From: Isoetes taiwanensis
Lineage: Eukaryota > Streptophyta > Lycopodiopsida > Isoetales > Isoetaceae
Length of the DNA: 64,000 nucleotides
Assembly: GCA_021234155.1 (NCBI GenBank)
Contig: JAJEKV010000014.1
Span: 13,125,836-13,189,835 of the forward strand
Direction of reading: 5' to 3'
This document shows positions 1 through 10,496 of the stretch, piece by piece; position 1 is the stretch's first letter, and each line of letters opens with the position of its first letter. Under the pieces are notes generated by a model. That model did not search any database, was not told the origin of the DNA, and saw only the letters and a program-made list of their open reading frames with translations. A program made the translations under genes and the position numbers.

Positions 1-395
1 TGTTACAAAGCAAGTGAGGAGGAAGGAGAACTGCCCCAAAGAGACCGCGATACCTCGACACTCCACAACAAACTCACAGAAAAACTGCAACTCTACTGCT
101 GTACAAACCGACCATTCATTTGTTTTCTAGTCTGGCGAAAAAGAGCGACAGGTCTTGCCTTGCCCTTTCTTTTGCCTTTATTCCGGGCTATTTTCGGAAG
201 CTTTGCACCTGCACTTGACATGTTAAATTCACATGCTGCTCTTGGGATCTTCTTAACCTGCAATCAACCTGATGCATACGATATACTACTATAATACTTA
301 CACATTTATTAAGATTACCTTGGCCTACATCCACCTAGAAATTCCCCCTGCCACGTCGGCAGGGGTATAAATATATTTTTTTTAATTATCACCAT
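1..395. other. No recognisable feature
   Basis: I see no coding or RNA feature. A TATA-like AT-rich run lies near 363-385, just past the end of the protease-like fragment that reads toward it from the right, so this may be non-coding retroelement sequence. That is inference only. Confidence 0.4.
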
Positions 396-778
396 CTACA
401 ACACCCAAGAAGTCCCGCCAAATGGCAAACTTCTAAGAGCCTTTTCTTGCTTAGATATGGCTTTTACTGTTGCAACTCTAACAATACAATGAACTCTATT
501 TTTCCTGACGGCTCTATCTAACTGCTTCAAGGAAATATATTGCATAATTGGGGTAACTGGGTTACTTGCTATGGTGACACGGGCCCCATTAGATGCATTG
601 AATGTAACCTCTCGCTTTTCGCAACCAACATTAGCCTTTGCAGTGGCTAGAAACTCCATACCAACGATGAGGTCGTATTTGCCATTGTTCATAATCTCTG
701 CACCTAAAGCAACGGGTGCTCCCGGCAATTGGATGTTCAAGTTAACACGGCGGCCCTGTGTATGACGGACAGACCCAT
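396..778 (-). pseudogene. Retropepsin-like (Ty3/gypsy protease) fragment
   Basis: An open frame on the minus strand carries a pattern typical of the C-terminal half of plant retrotransposon aspartic proteases: a hydrophobic strand, then 'YDLIVGMEFL' (the position of the usual I-L-G-M-D-W-L motif), then a K/R-rich strand with 'REVTF'. The catalytic D-T/S-G motif that should precede it is not visible, so this is at best half a domain. The open frame continues to 800, but its first residues are encoded by the LTR that starts at 779, so the real fragment ends there. Family assignment is by motif shape only and could be wrong. Confidence 0.5.
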
Positions 779-2723
779 TGTTGCCCCTTGTTGGCAACAT
801 GATTCACCTTCTAGTTGAAGACACTCAAAATGGGAGCATTGATGTCTAGGACTTTATCAGGATACAAGACAAAACTCAAGGCTGAAGCCATTCATGGAGT
901 TGAAGTTTGGAAGACCCTAATGGTTGAAGTTTGGAAGACTCCAAATGATAGTTGCTTGATTTTTTCTAGATTAAAGTTGCCATATTTAGTGTTCCCTATT
1001 CACCAACTCCCATTCTCTCTCTTTGTCCACCATACTCACCTTGTTTTCCATTTTGACATCTCTTTCTAAATCCCAAAGTTGGTTCTCCATTACTTGACTA
1101 GCCCAAAAGAATTTTGCCTATCACATGGATATATCATTTCCAAGCCACTTTGTGAGAAAAATTTCCATACACTCGTGCTCCACTGCCACACTTTTGCTAA
1201 TCTTTATCAAAAAACACATGTTTCCATTTTTTGAAAAATTCTTCTTCAAAAAGAAAAGGCTAAGAAAATCACCTATAATAAGATTTTCAAAAGTTGAAAA
1301 AGACCTTATATAGCCCATCAAAATTCATTTCTTGTGATTCAGAATTAAAAATTTGCAAAGCTAGCCTATCTACTCCTAGCCTACCTATGCTCATTTTCCA
1401 TGCATTTCCTCCCACGATGTGGAACTCGGGGCATGTGGGGCGGCAATGGGCCGGATCCCACGTGGAGCATCACGCAAGCAATTAATAATTTGGTTGCATT
1501 CTAGTATTTATAGCTGGGCCGGATTTTCCTCAAAGAGCCTGTGGGATAAACCTCCTCTTTCTTGAAAAACTAAATCTGCCAGAAACACCAAGAAATCTTA
1601 AATCTGGCTGTCAGATTCCACTTCTTCAGTTAATATCCTCCTAAATTCATCTTATATGCCAACGATAAAACTCTGAAACAGACAAACATGCAATGATGAT
1701 TGATCTAGTAGAAGCAGAAAAAATTAGGGGAGTACTTGGGGAAATCCGATTTATATGAAGATCTGAAGGCTCTGTATTCGTGATTTGGCATCCGGAATTG
1801 ACTGAGAAGACTGATTTTTGTTTCATAGCACTGCATTGCTTTCCATTTTTCTCAAGATTTTTGAGGAAACTTGATGAAAATTTGCCTTGTGATATTTTGC
1901 TGAATATTTCTCGGGTTGATCACTGACCTAAGAAAAGTGTATCCGTATGTTTCTGTATGTTTCTCATGATTATCTCCTCGATATCAATGAAAAACTCCCA
2001 TTTTGATAAAATCCCAAGTCTGTATTTCCTTGCATGAAGATAGGTTTCTCTAGTTAGATGCTTCTCAGTTTGTCCAAGATTTTTCGTCTCTACAATAATT
2101 GCAAGAGTCATGTTTATCACCATTACCATCTCATTCAAAAGAAAACCAATACAAATGTGTTGGCAAGTGTCCTTCCTTAAGTTATATCATTGTCTGCCTA
2201 AGTCTATAACATGAAAATCTTTGAAATTTCCGTATGAAAATCTGTTTGTAGCTCGCCTATTTCAGTGCATACCCTTAATGTATGTATTGATATCTTATTA
2301 CTAAAGTTGAAAAGAAACAAAAATACGCGCCCAAGCCCTAGTTCTAAAAATTTGCTCTCTGCCATATCGAGTTGACCTCTATTGACCAACTTTCGACTCA
2401 TCTTTAAACCTAGATTCTCACCTAATACTTCCTCTGACTTCTATATTTTCTGTGCACAAAAGTTCACATTCAATCTTGGGAGTGAGTCTATCCAAAATTT
2501 CAAAGCAAAGCATCCATCTTTTGGCCCTCTGCAGTCATTTGTTCGCAACTGGTTTTTTTCTAAAATGGATAAGGTATGCTATTCATAGTTTTAGTGAAAT
2601 TTCAATGTTCTTTTGGATATAGATTGATCACCTTAAGTGATCTTGAGGTCCTGACCTAGCTTGGGAATTTGTCTCAAGCTACTTCTTTGTAGTTAGGTTC
2701 AAGTGCCAGATTTGGGATTAACA
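779..2723 (+). mobile_element. Old 5' LTR of a Ty3/gypsy element related to the 26-37 kb element
   Basis: The segment starts TGTTGCC and quickly reads GGCAACATG, the same terminal hairpin seen when the LTRs of the 26009-37401 element are read on their coding strand. It ends ...TTAACA, followed after three bases by the primer-binding site. Internal matches to that LTR include repeats of GAAGTTTGGAAGAC near 903-943 and a shared block near 2624-2660 (GATTGATCACC followed by AAGTGATC). At 1945 bp it is shorter than the 2464-bp LTR of the younger copy and clearly diverged. The five bases before it (cccat, 774-778) are a candidate target-site duplication, but its partner is not in the window because the element is truncated. 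Confidence 0.72.
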
Positions 2724-2726
2724 TTT

Positions 2727-2743
2727 TGGAGGTCCTACTGAGA
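2727..2743 (+). other. Primer-binding site, probably tRNA-Gln
   Basis: TGGAGGTCCTACTGAGA lies three bases after the LTR end. The intact relative has the same site with ACCGAGA. Read in reverse it resembles the 3' arm of plant tRNA-Gln plus CCA (tRNA identity is from memory). Confidence 0.6.
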
Positions 2744-2766
2744 TCCATTTGGATCTTGGTGAACTC

Positions 2767-3174
2767 ATGGCTCCAAGGAAGGTATAGATGCCAATCACTT
2801 AAATTATTTGAGGAGTATTATCAAGATTATGGTCATAAAAAGGGTTGTAAGTTTTCTGCATTCAAAAAAAGAATGAGAGCAGATGAAGTAAACTCATGGT
2901 GTGAACATATTGCTTCCATTATAGGAACTAACACTTATGATGCCCTTGTATAGAATTTCTAGCAAGGTTTGGGAGACTTTCTGTGCCTCAAAAGCTTGCC
3001 AATGAATTACAAACCTTCTGCATTCGTCATGGTGAAAGTATAACTAATTATGTGGAAAGGTTCAGTGCCTATCCTTTAAAGTGTCAAAGAAGTGAGATCT
3101 CTACCCCTACCTTGTATTTTGTTGCAGCCTTTATCAAGGGATTGATTCCTAGTGTCCCAACCTACAGAAAGTAG
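2767..3174 (+). pseudogene. gag fragment of the old Ty3/gypsy element
   Basis: The frame starting ATGGCTCCAAGG matches the gag start of the 26-37 kb element, whose leader has the same spacing from the PBS. Conserved gag features follow in two frames: 'FEEYYQDYGHKKG', a basic helix, 'RHGESITNYVERFSAY' and 'FVAAFIKGLIPSVPTYRK', each with a counterpart in the gag at 33559-34296. A frameshift or stop near 2953 separates the two parts. The fragment breaks off at 3174, where unrelated LTR sequence begins. It is non-functional. Confidence 0.75.
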
Positions 3175-3948
3175 GACCGATTGTGCTATCTAGAACTCCC
3201 AGAGTTCCCCTCAACCGTGAGTTCCCAGAACTCCCCACGCACAACCATTACTGATCCCCAGGAAGAGCTTGAAGCTCAGCTTCAGATGTTCTATCACAAG
3301 ACCTCAATACTGTAGTAGCAGTATTGCTCAGAGAGAAGTCACGAACGCACCAAGAATGGAGTAACTTCACAAGCAAGCACCAAATAATGCAGTAACTCGG
3401 AACAACCCGAATTGATTCCCAACCAATTCGAAATGGTCTAAAACCCCCAGAAGCAGAAGATCAAGCAGCAAGAAAAAGCAGAACGCTCCAATTGCTTGGC
3501 TCCAGAGGCAAAACTGTGTTCTCCAAAATCGTCACCAAATCCTTTTATAAGGCCATTAAGGCCAAGAGTAGGTGGAAAAAGGCTTATGGGCCTTTTCCTG
3601 AACTAAAATCGAGCTTCCTAAGTATAGATTCGACCCTTTCCATCTAATCCGGCCGCCTCATATCAGTCCGCGATGTCATAGCTTCAAAATTTCCCTTTTA
3701 ACACTTGATCCAATCAAGTGATGCCACCTCATACCCCAAAGGCAATAGTTAAGTGGTTTTTAGAGAGGGCCTTTATAATTTAATTAAATGTCATTTTTAC
3801 ATACGAACAAACGCCATTTAAAAATAACCCATACGCCACCCCTAGGCGGTAATTGCTCTTTGGAATGTTCCCAGGCCACCTGGTGGCACTTCCAAGGCAA
3901 CTCCCAGTCCCAAGGCCTGCAAGCGCGACTTGCCCTTGAACCGTAACA
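3175..3948 (-). mobile_element. 3' LTR of a truncated chromovirus (Ty3/gypsy), minus orientation
   Basis: The right boundary is well supported: read on the minus strand, the LTR begins TGTTACGG directly after a long purine tract (rc of 3949-3966), and upstream of that tract is the end of a chromodomain-type integrase frame. The left boundary is less certain: the gag fragment stops at 3174 and a TG dinucleotide lies near 3182. No second LTR is visible, so only the 3' end of this element survives here. It was inserted into, or recombined with, the older gag fragment. Confidence 0.65.
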
Positions 3949-3966
3949 ATTTCCTCCCCTCCCCTT
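3949..3966 (-). other. Polypurine tract
   Basis: On the minus strand this reads as an almost pure A/G run (AAGGGGAGGGGAGGAAAT) immediately upstream of the LTR start TGTTACGG, as expected for plus-strand priming of an LTR element. Confidence 0.75.
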
Positions 3967-3985
3967 AGGACCTTGTCCTCAAGGT

Positions 3986-4141
3986 CTAGAGTTTCAAATG
4001 AGGAAAATGTTGCACAAACTCATCAGTCTCCCAAGTGGCATCCGCGGGAGACTGGCCTCGGCACAAGACCAGATATTCACGAATATCTCTATTGCGCAAC
4101 TGCTTAACACGAGTATCTAGAATCCGTTCGAGTGTTACAAC
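3986..4141 (-). pseudogene. Integrase C-terminal chromodomain fragment of a chromovirus
   Basis: The minus-strand frame reads 'RILDTRVKQLRNRDIREYL', then 'SPADATWETDEFVQHFPHL' and a stop. This is the typical plant chromovirus chromodomain: an 'ILDRR' start, a basic stretch, and the 'ATWE' core followed by 'FP'. It lies between sequence of the opposite orientation (RNase H fragment, from 4176) and its own PPT and LTR, in the correct order for a minus-strand element. Everything upstream (integrase core, RT) is missing, so the breakpoint near 4142 is a deletion or rearrangement joint. Confidence 0.75.
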
Positions 4142-4175
4142 GAAGCTGAACACCAACGGTATACTGTCAGGGGGT

Positions 4176-4416
4176 CGAGCTCAGCAAGAGGCCTTTAAAC
4201 AGATCAAAAGTCTTTTGGTGGGTAGTCCAGTACTGAAGGTACCTGACCTCAATGAGTCATTTGAGGTATAAACGAATGCTTGTAGGCAAGCTCTGGGAGC
4301 TGTGCTTATGCAACAAGGTCGTGTTATTGCATATGAAAGCTGTAAGCTTAATCAAGCGAGCGAAATTAAGCGGCATATGAGCAAGAACTATTGGCTATAG
4401 TTCATGCATTGAAGAA
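4176..4416 (+). pseudogene. RNase H fragment of a Ty3/gypsy polyprotein
   Basis: The plus-strand frame has 'EAFKQIKSLLVGSPVLKVPD', a stop codon, then 'NACRQALGAVLMQQGRVIAY' and a degenerate 'KLNQASEI' segment. This matches the RT-RNase H linker and RNase H start of Ty3/gypsy elements (F-x-x-L-K ... P-V-L-x-x-P-D ... G-A-V-L-x-Q ... V-A-Y). The catalytic Asp before 'GAVL' is replaced: Asn-Ala stands where Asp-Ala is usual. It abuts a chromodomain fragment of opposite strand, so the two halves do not form one intact gene. Confidence 0.72.
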
Positions 4417-5760
4417 GTGTAAGTTAGAACATATAGGGCTCAAACATCGATAAGCCTTGGTTATATCAAACGTAGGTAATTTAGGAAGGGTGACAAGATG
4501 CAACGAAGGTGCCTTGATGATGACTCCAGGTAGCTTACAATTCACGAAGGCTCACTCGCTAACTTAGGCCACGACTATGGCTTAGATGAGAATGCTAAGT
4601 TATTTGGAATGCCACAACTGCGGCATAATGTCATGACAGAAAGAGGTAATGACTAACATTTCTAGGGCGTAGGACAATCTTGAATCATAACCGCCAACGA
4701 TATGTGCAGCTTAGAAGCCACAAGACGGTTAAAGAATACCTAAAGGAGTAAATGAATTGGTGATCCTACGGAATAGAAGCCATAACCCAAAGGGTAAATT
4801 CTATACGCTGTGTCACGCATAAGGGCCGAGATAACGAAAATCGGCCATGGATGTAGAAAACATATTGAAGAAGAAAAGGAGTGAAGGACCGTTATTGATG
4901 ATATTTAGCGACATGGTTGGGAAGGTTATTACCTACATGAAGGGTGGTCTTTGCTAAGATGCAAAGATAGATTTTCGGCTTGAAAGTCAGCAAGAGATGA
5001 AGAGCTCTTTAAAGATTTGGTGCATGGCTTAGGGGAGAAGACTTTCATTTCCTAGGCCAACATGGTGGATTGAATTCACCAAGAACCTTTTTTTAGTAGA
5101 AGAGGCCTCTCTTGCGAGGTCTTTGAGTGGTACTGTCCTTTGAGATATTCACATAATCCCTTGGAATATGTAAGTTCATTTGTGGAACTTAATGACATTT
5201 AGGCACTAAAGTAATGGTTGGGAACACTTTGCCCCAACTGTATCTAGATACCCTAAAAGGTGACTAGTCAACAATGTTTGGATGCCATTGGAACGTATGG
5301 GAGAACAACTCCAAAAGAGGATAACCCGCTGTCAATTTGACAGACGTGTGGCGCAGACAAATAATCACGGCCATATAGGCAGTGAAGTTTGGCACGAAAT
5401 AATATTAAAGTTTGTACTCTAGATTAATTAGAGTCAAATGTCAACATTGTTGTGGGGGTTGTAACACAAGCACTCACTATGTGTTACGGGGTATGTATCA
5501 TGATCGGGGGGAGTGATCCATAAAAGGAACACAACCATCGAGAAGATGTAGCGAAGGGTGGTAGGATTAAAGCTAGACCCATGATCTAGGGGGGTGCATG
5601 GCAGTCCCCAAGGGAGATCCTTTCTCTGGGAAATGAGATGAGTCAAGATTTAGACACTAAAGAGAAACAATGTTGATCATAGTTATGTCTATAAAACGCT
5701 TAATATATAACGCCGAATAAGATCTAATATAAAGCATATGAATGTAGTATAGATTAAATC
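4417..5760. other. No recognisable coding feature
   Basis: About 1.3 kb between the gypsy wreckage and the LINE. I found no protein family, RNA or repeat structure. It may be decayed retroelement interior or LTR, but nothing in it proves this. Confidence 0.4.
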
Positions 5761-7187
5761 ATGGCAGGGCCGGAAGAAATTTTGTTATCAAGGTATCCAC
5801 CAAAGGAAAAATTTAGTTAATCTAGGGATGTTGACAACTGGACATTATTGTCGTCGCTTAAAGGATATCCAAGGTGATGGTGGATTAGAGTCCAACTTGG
5901 AAGTTTCTATCTTACTCCTAAGTTCATTTGGAGAATTTTGAATAATGTGGATGAGTCCCCGGGTTCCCGCCTTGTTTATCAGTCTTTGCAAATGTGCATT
6001 TCTTTTGGGTCTCGGTCTCTTAGGCCACTTTTCCCCTGGGCGCTGTTCTATCCACTGACGGCATACCCTAATGCATCCCCATTTCTTAGAGGATTGCTAG
6101 TTGCATGGGAGACTGTACAATCTCTGTTTCATTTTCACCATCTTGCGCACACTAGCATGACTGCAAGTTGTTGGTGGATTCCATTGGATGGTGGTCCTCA
6201 GGTTGCTTCAATCCACCCATTGGCCTTGGCGTCGATGGAAGCGGCAGTGTGCATATGATATCCGATTGGTATAATAATCAAAGGCAGTTGCTGACATGGG
6301 AGGAGTTTAGAGCTAAGTTCCTCCTTTTAAGGTGGGATCGAGCTATTTGGCAGAAGGTGTCTTCAATTCTTCCCCCAGTAGCACAAGTGGATGACCCCGG
6401 CCGTGGGTAGTTCATGAGCATGCCAAAGCGGATAAGTTGGTGAATTCCATGTACAAGGTTTTGCTTGATCTTCGGCGTCTTGCCTCCTTCGTCCAAGTGG
6501 CCTTTGGTCATTCCGGGGATCGGCGAGCGGTGTGGAAGTGAGTATGGGATAAACTACTCCATCCCAAAGTATCTTTTTATGGTGGCAAGTCACTCATCGT
6601 TTGTCTGGCGTTAATATTACGGTGCCTGATTTCGTCCAGAGGTGTCTGCACTTTGTCCCTTATGTGCACAGAGGGACGAGACAATTGAGCATTGCTTCTT
6701 CCTATGTAGACATGTCAGACATGCTTGGTTGTGGCTTCAAGGCCTCTTTCATTGCAATTTGAATAGCCAGCAGGTCTTATTAGCAGTTTATCCAAGTAGT
6801 TGGGATCATTTGGCAAAAAGGGCCTTTCATTTGGCTTCTGCATGGATCATCTGGTCCATTTGGAAAAGAAGAAATCTTCTCATATTGAAAGGTCTTGCTT
6901 GTTTAGATGCACATGTCCTTCTTGATGCCCAACAACGAATTGTCAAAGCATTCAGGTGCTCATCAATTGCTAATGAGGTGAAGAGCCGTATTTGGGAGCA
7001 CTATCTTCAGATTCATACTTACTTATGAGTTCTTACTTGCTCTTCATATTGTTTAGATGTTGTATTTGAGTGGGGTGGTTTTGCTCTGGTGGACATTCTC
7101 TCCACTGAGTTATTAGTCCCCATTATAGTCTGTAACTTTCTCTGGATAATAAAGGCTCAAGTCCTTCAAAAAAAAAAAAAAAAAAGT
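5761..7187 (+). mobile_element. 5'-truncated LINE (non-LTR retrotransposon) with poly-A tail
   Basis: The 3' end is clear: a zinc-binding reverse-transcriptase tail domain (6642-7028) is followed by about 120 bases of 3' UTR, an ATAATAAAGG signal-like motif and a run of about 17 A (7170-7187). Upstream, broken frames at about 5938-6640 contain Trp- and Pro-rich segments typical of the region after the RT palm in plant LINEs. No RT catalytic core is present, consistent with 5' truncation during target-primed reverse transcription. The left end is approximate, and I could not find a target-site duplication. Confidence 0.72.
6642..7028 (+). pseudogene. zf-RVT domain, C-terminal end of the LINE polyprotein
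   Basis: The frame has the zinc-binding signature of plant LINE reverse transcriptases: C-P-L-C, then 'ETIEHCFFLC' and 'HAWLW', followed by 'AWIIWSIWKRRNLLILKG'. This is the last domain of the polyprotein and ends shortly before the poly-A tail. The frame just upstream (near 6590-6640: 'HPKVSFYGG' then 'VCLA') shows slips and at least one frame change, so the protein is dead. Confidence 0.78.
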
Positions 7188-8037
7188 TCCCTTCCATCGC
7201 TTAGCGTGAACATTCGTCGATATGGTTGCGGGGGAAATTCCGCATTGATGGTAATAACCCTTAGGTTATTCCTACCTGATCATGGTTGCACAAGTCCGGT
7301 GGAGTTGTTGCCACCACGGCGTTGGTTTAGGGAAGGGTGATTACTAGACAGAAGTCCTACTAGAGAAATAGAGATACTATTGGTTAAGTAGACAAGAGAC
7401 TGTTACATTCACTAAAAGGAGGCTTATCGTGTTGTTAAAGGGTTTGGCTGGGTTGTGGAAGGTCAAGGGTTCAAGTCCTGATAATGTACTTTTATATAAA
7501 AGTTGCTTGGCGTGGTGGTAAGCGCTTAATGTTTGAGTTGGGAGGTTGCGGGTTCAAATTTGGGTTGAGCATGTATATGCAAAAAATATGATAAAATCTT
7601 TATACGGCAAAAATACACGTTTTTATACCCAGGCGCAGCTGGATTTATACGGCTTTCTTTTCAAATTATGAGGCGCTAAAACTATAGCGGCGCCCGATTA
7701 GGGTTTTGGGCCCTGTTGTTGCGAGGCCGGATATCGATGCCCCTAGGGTAATTGGACGTCCCCGATGCGTTGGCGCAAAAATCGCCTCAATTCGAGTTGC
7801 CTAGTGAAAGTTATGGCCCGTGAAAACAAGGGACCTATTTTTTTATAAAAACTTAACATACTTGATTTTAAGGACTCACACCTTAATTCCTAACTAGCTT
7901 AATCCTCCCATAACTAGGTCAACATACATATTAGATATGGAATTGGAATAGTTTATTCGAGATGAAAGTTCCCTACTAACTATCGCTCTAACGAGTTAGA
8001 AAATGGCCAGTGCTATGATCTGGCCTACCAAAATCAT
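7188..8037. other. Anonymous interval with SINE-like unit only
   Basis: Apart from the SINE-like unit, I see nothing coding. The end near 8000-8037 leads into an iMet-type primer-binding site, so the right part may be the start of the interior of the minus-strand LTR element whose LTR begins at 8052. Confidence 0.4.
7400..7570 (+). mobile_element. tRNA-derived SINE-like unit
   Basis: Two internal pol III promoter elements are visible: an A-box-like TGGCGTGGTGG at 7508-7518 and a B-box-like GGTTCAAATTT at 7551-7561, with normal tRNA-like spacing. A second B-box-like GGTTCAAGTCC lies at 7468-7478. This pattern suggests a tRNA-related SINE, perhaps dimeric. There is no clean tail or target-site duplication, so its limits are approximate. 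Confidence 0.45.
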
Positions 8038-8050
8038 GGCTCTGATACCA
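8038..8050 (-). other. Primer-binding site (initiator tRNA-Met) of an outer LTR element
   Basis: On the minus strand it reads TGGTATCAGAGCC, the standard initiator-Met PBS of many plant LTR elements. It lies one base from the LTR end at 8052 (TGTTATGC on the plus strand). Confidence 0.7.
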
Positions 8051-8051
8051 T

Positions 8052-8137
8052 TGTTATGCTCCCCGAATCCATACGATGCTCCCATCTTATAAATACGGGA
8101 AATTCCCCTCCCTTGGGGAATCCATCACCAGGGAAAG
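8052..8137 (-). mobile_element. Part 1 of an older LTR, interrupted by the TR-GAG element
   Basis: Begins TG next to an iMet PBS and runs to the insertion point of the TR-GAG element. The LTR resumes at 11135 after a duplicated gaaag. The second LTR of this outer element was not identified, so it is a remnant or lies outside the recognisable sequence. Confidence 0.55.
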
Positions 8138-8756
8138 TGATATGAGCTACACCAATAGCTCTAACTGATCTGGCTCTAGTTCACCGAAACTAGAGGAAGA
8201 TCCACAACACAAGGCGGTTTATGGCAGTTCTCCACCCAACCGGGCCAACCGGTGTTGAGATCTGACAAACTAATGGCAAAGCAGAAGGCTATGGCAAATC
8301 TTCACGGCAAAACTCTAGTTTATCAGCAAAAGAATTCGGCTGGCTTATGGGCGAAGCTGTTCCAGGCAGTTCCGGCATAAGGTGTTTGAAGGAGATGATC
8401 CGGAAGTTGAATACCGGTCGTTGGTGTTGATCCGGATGTTGGATAGCAGCAACTGGTTGGAAACGGCTGGAACCCGGAAGACATCTGTTGATAAAAACTA
8501 CCTGAAGATTCGATGCATGCTGCTTTATAGATCCGATGCTGGCCCCTTATCACAAAGGGTTCGATTTTCCCTTTTGCCAATTTCGGTTCTTTCCTATTTA
8601 ATCTAACTTTAGCCATAATATCTAAGATATTATTTAGCCCCTACTAATATAAGACGTCATTGCCAATATGTTTGCCTTGCTTTGCCATTATTTCGCTAAT
8701 CTCACACACCCATGCTAGTCCACCAAGACCATCCCCCGAGCTCCATAACCATATCA
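8138..8756 (-). repeat. 3' LTR of the TR-GAG element
   Basis: Direct copy of 10497-11129, identical by eye except that 14 bases (ACGTTCAAGGCCAC) present in the other LTR near 11091-11104 are missing here. A 97-codon open frame inside is shared by both LTRs and is not evidence of a gene. Confidence 0.92.
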
Positions 8757-8757
8757 G

Positions 8758-8771
8758 TTCCTCCCTTTCTG
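8758..8771 (-). other. Polypurine tract of the TR-GAG element
   Basis: On the minus strand it reads AGAAAGGGAGGAAC, one base before the 3' LTR start TGATATGG. Confidence 0.75.
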
Positions 8772-9269
8772 AAGGCAATTGACCTCAGTTGTGTCCATAA
8801 ATAAATTAAAGCACCAACTTAATTTATCGATTTGAGCACCAACTCAACATAATTTAAGTTCAAGATAATGATCTCACAAATAGCACCAACTATTCATGAC
8901 GACCACTTTTGTTGAGGATAAAGGTTTGGATAAGGTATAAAAAGGTTTGGTTTACCTAATAATTGCAAGGCCTAAGGCTATACTAATTTAATTTAAATTT
9001 TTTTTTAACACAAGGATTGGGTTAAGTTTATAAGAATTTTTTGGAGGATTCCATTGAGGCACCAACCTCTGCCAGTAGCACCAAGTAGCACCAACTACTG
9101 GTTTGCAATTTGCTTAGACACCAATCTAAAATTGCAAATTCATCCATTAATGTTTACAAGTATGGCACCAACCATAATTTTATGTTTAATTAATGGCATG
9201 AACAATCATCTTAAGGAAATATAACAGTTTCAGATATAAAATATCTAAATTTTTAACTGAATCCTTATG
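8772..9269 (-). other. 3' non-coding interior of the TR-GAG element
   Basis: About 500 bp between the gag stop and the PPT. It contains repeated CACCAA-type words (for example 'agcaccaact' several times between 8808 and 9175) but no reading frame. Pol domains are absent here. Confidence 0.6.
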
Positions 9270-10454
9270 CTACTTTTTATCAGACAAATGGTAACCTATC
9301 GTCAGTTTGTTTTTCTCTTCTTCCATATGCGCTACGTGAGCCGCTTTCTTCTCTGCTTTTAACTTCTCAGCTTCGTATAAACCTGGATCTATTTCCTCTA
9401 TGTGAACATTATGCATTTGTCCTTCAATGCTTTTTCGTGGCTGTGGAGAATATTCAGACCTTATAACAGCTTTGTTCTCAGGACAATACCTCTGATAGTG
9501 ATTTCCACCACAACGGAAACAACGTATCTCCTTGGACTTACCCATACTTCCTTTCTTTTGCTCAGATGTATTCTCAGGAGTTTCCACATCTACTTCCTTC
9601 CTCTTTTTCCGTTTTCCCTCTTTCTCGTCATCTGGGCTGGAGTATGGCTGCCATGCATAACTTCTTTTTGCTTTCGGATTAATCTTCAACTCAGCAGCAG
9701 ATGCATAAATTATGGCATCTCGTAAATCCTTGGGTCTGGAGTAGCTAACTTCGCTGAAGATATCCGTACGTAATCCGTTGATGTACTTCCTTGTCAATTC
9801 CTGAGCGTCCATGTTATTCATCTGCGCAGCCAAGTGATTGAATTTCATAGTGAAATCATTCACAGTCTCCTTCTCTGTTTGCTGAATATGATCCCATTCT
9901 CTTTGAATTACTTGGTAATAATCTGGAGGCAGGTAATGCGCTTCAAACTCCTTCCTAAAATCGTCCCAATTACTTATTACTGGATCCAGTCTCTTTCTTC
10001 CCTGCCACCATAGCTGCGCAGTGCCTTTTAAATATATATCCATGGCGCCTAACTTTTCTTCCTCCGTTGCTTCAACTCTCTTCAAGAACGACTCCCAAGT
10101 GCTCAGAAATCCGATAACCTGTGTGGGCTTTGTGGGATATCCACGGAAAGAAGGCATGTCGGACTTTTCCAACCATTTGCACTTATTCTTCTTGCCAGGA
10201 AGAATTTCTTCTTCACTGGGAGGAGGCGGATTTATGGGAGCAGGTTCAGAAGGTAGCGGAGGTACATGGGTTCTCATATTCTGCAACAATTCCTCTCTTA
10301 CATAACCCAGTGCAATCGCCAGATGCTCTAGCTTCCTGATAGCCTCTTCTTGAGATTCAGGCATGGAAATTCCCATCTGGTTTGCCGCTGTATAAGCTGA
10401 GGTAATTGCTTTCCAGTAAGTCTCTGCATCTGTTGGTCCTGAATTGGATGCCAT
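9270..10454 (-). CDS. Gag protein of the TR-GAG element
   Basis: An uninterrupted 394-residue frame with the plant retrotransposon gag domain (about residues 95-255: 'LWWQGRK', 'DDFRKEFEAHYLPPDYYQ', 'VNDFTMKFNHLA', 'YINGLRTDIF'). A Lys-rich linker follows, then a zinc knuckle C312-x2-C315-x3-H319-x4-C324, one residue shorter between the second Cys and His than the canonical CX2CX4HX4C. Gag forms the virus-like particle and packages element RNA in the cytoplasm. The start ATG at 10454 is 28 bases beyond the PBS, so the leader is very short. The intact frame in an element with near-identical LTRs suggests it could still be expressed. Pol functions must come in trans. Confidence 0.88.
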   Translation of the reverse strand: MASNSGPTDAETYWKAITSAYTAANQMGISMPESQEEAIRKLEHLAIALGYVREELLQNMRTHVPPLPSEPAPINPPPPSEEEILPGKKNKCKWLEKSDMPSFRGYPTKPTQVIGFLSTWESFLKRVEATEEEKLGAMDIYLKGTAQLWWQGRKRLDPVISNWDDFRKEFEAHYLPPDYYQVIQREWDHIQQTEKETVNDFTMKFNHLAAQMNNMDAQELTRKYINGLRTDIFSEVSYSRPKDLRDAIIYASAAELKINPKAKRSYAWQPYSSPDDEKEGKRKKRKEVDVETPENTSEQKKGSMGKSKEIRCFRCGGNHYQRYCPENKAVIRSEYSPQPRKSIEGQMHNVHIEEIDPGLYEAEKLKAEKKAAHVAHMEEEKNKLTIGYHLSDKK

Positions 10455-10481
10455 AGATGCTTTACCAATGCAGAATTATCA

Positions 10482-10494
10482 GGCTCTGATACCA
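10482..10494 (-). other. Primer-binding site (initiator tRNA-Met) of the TR-GAG element
   Basis: The minus strand reads TGGTATCAGAGCC, two bases from the inner end of the 5' LTR at 10497. This fixes the direction of the element. Confidence 0.88.
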
Positions 10495-10496
10495 AT

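Noticed and set aside
8323-8616. A 97-codon frame on the minus strand, repeated at 10682-10975
   Set aside because: It lies inside both LTRs of the TR-GAG element and is identical because the LTRs are; no protein family and no independent evidence of coding.
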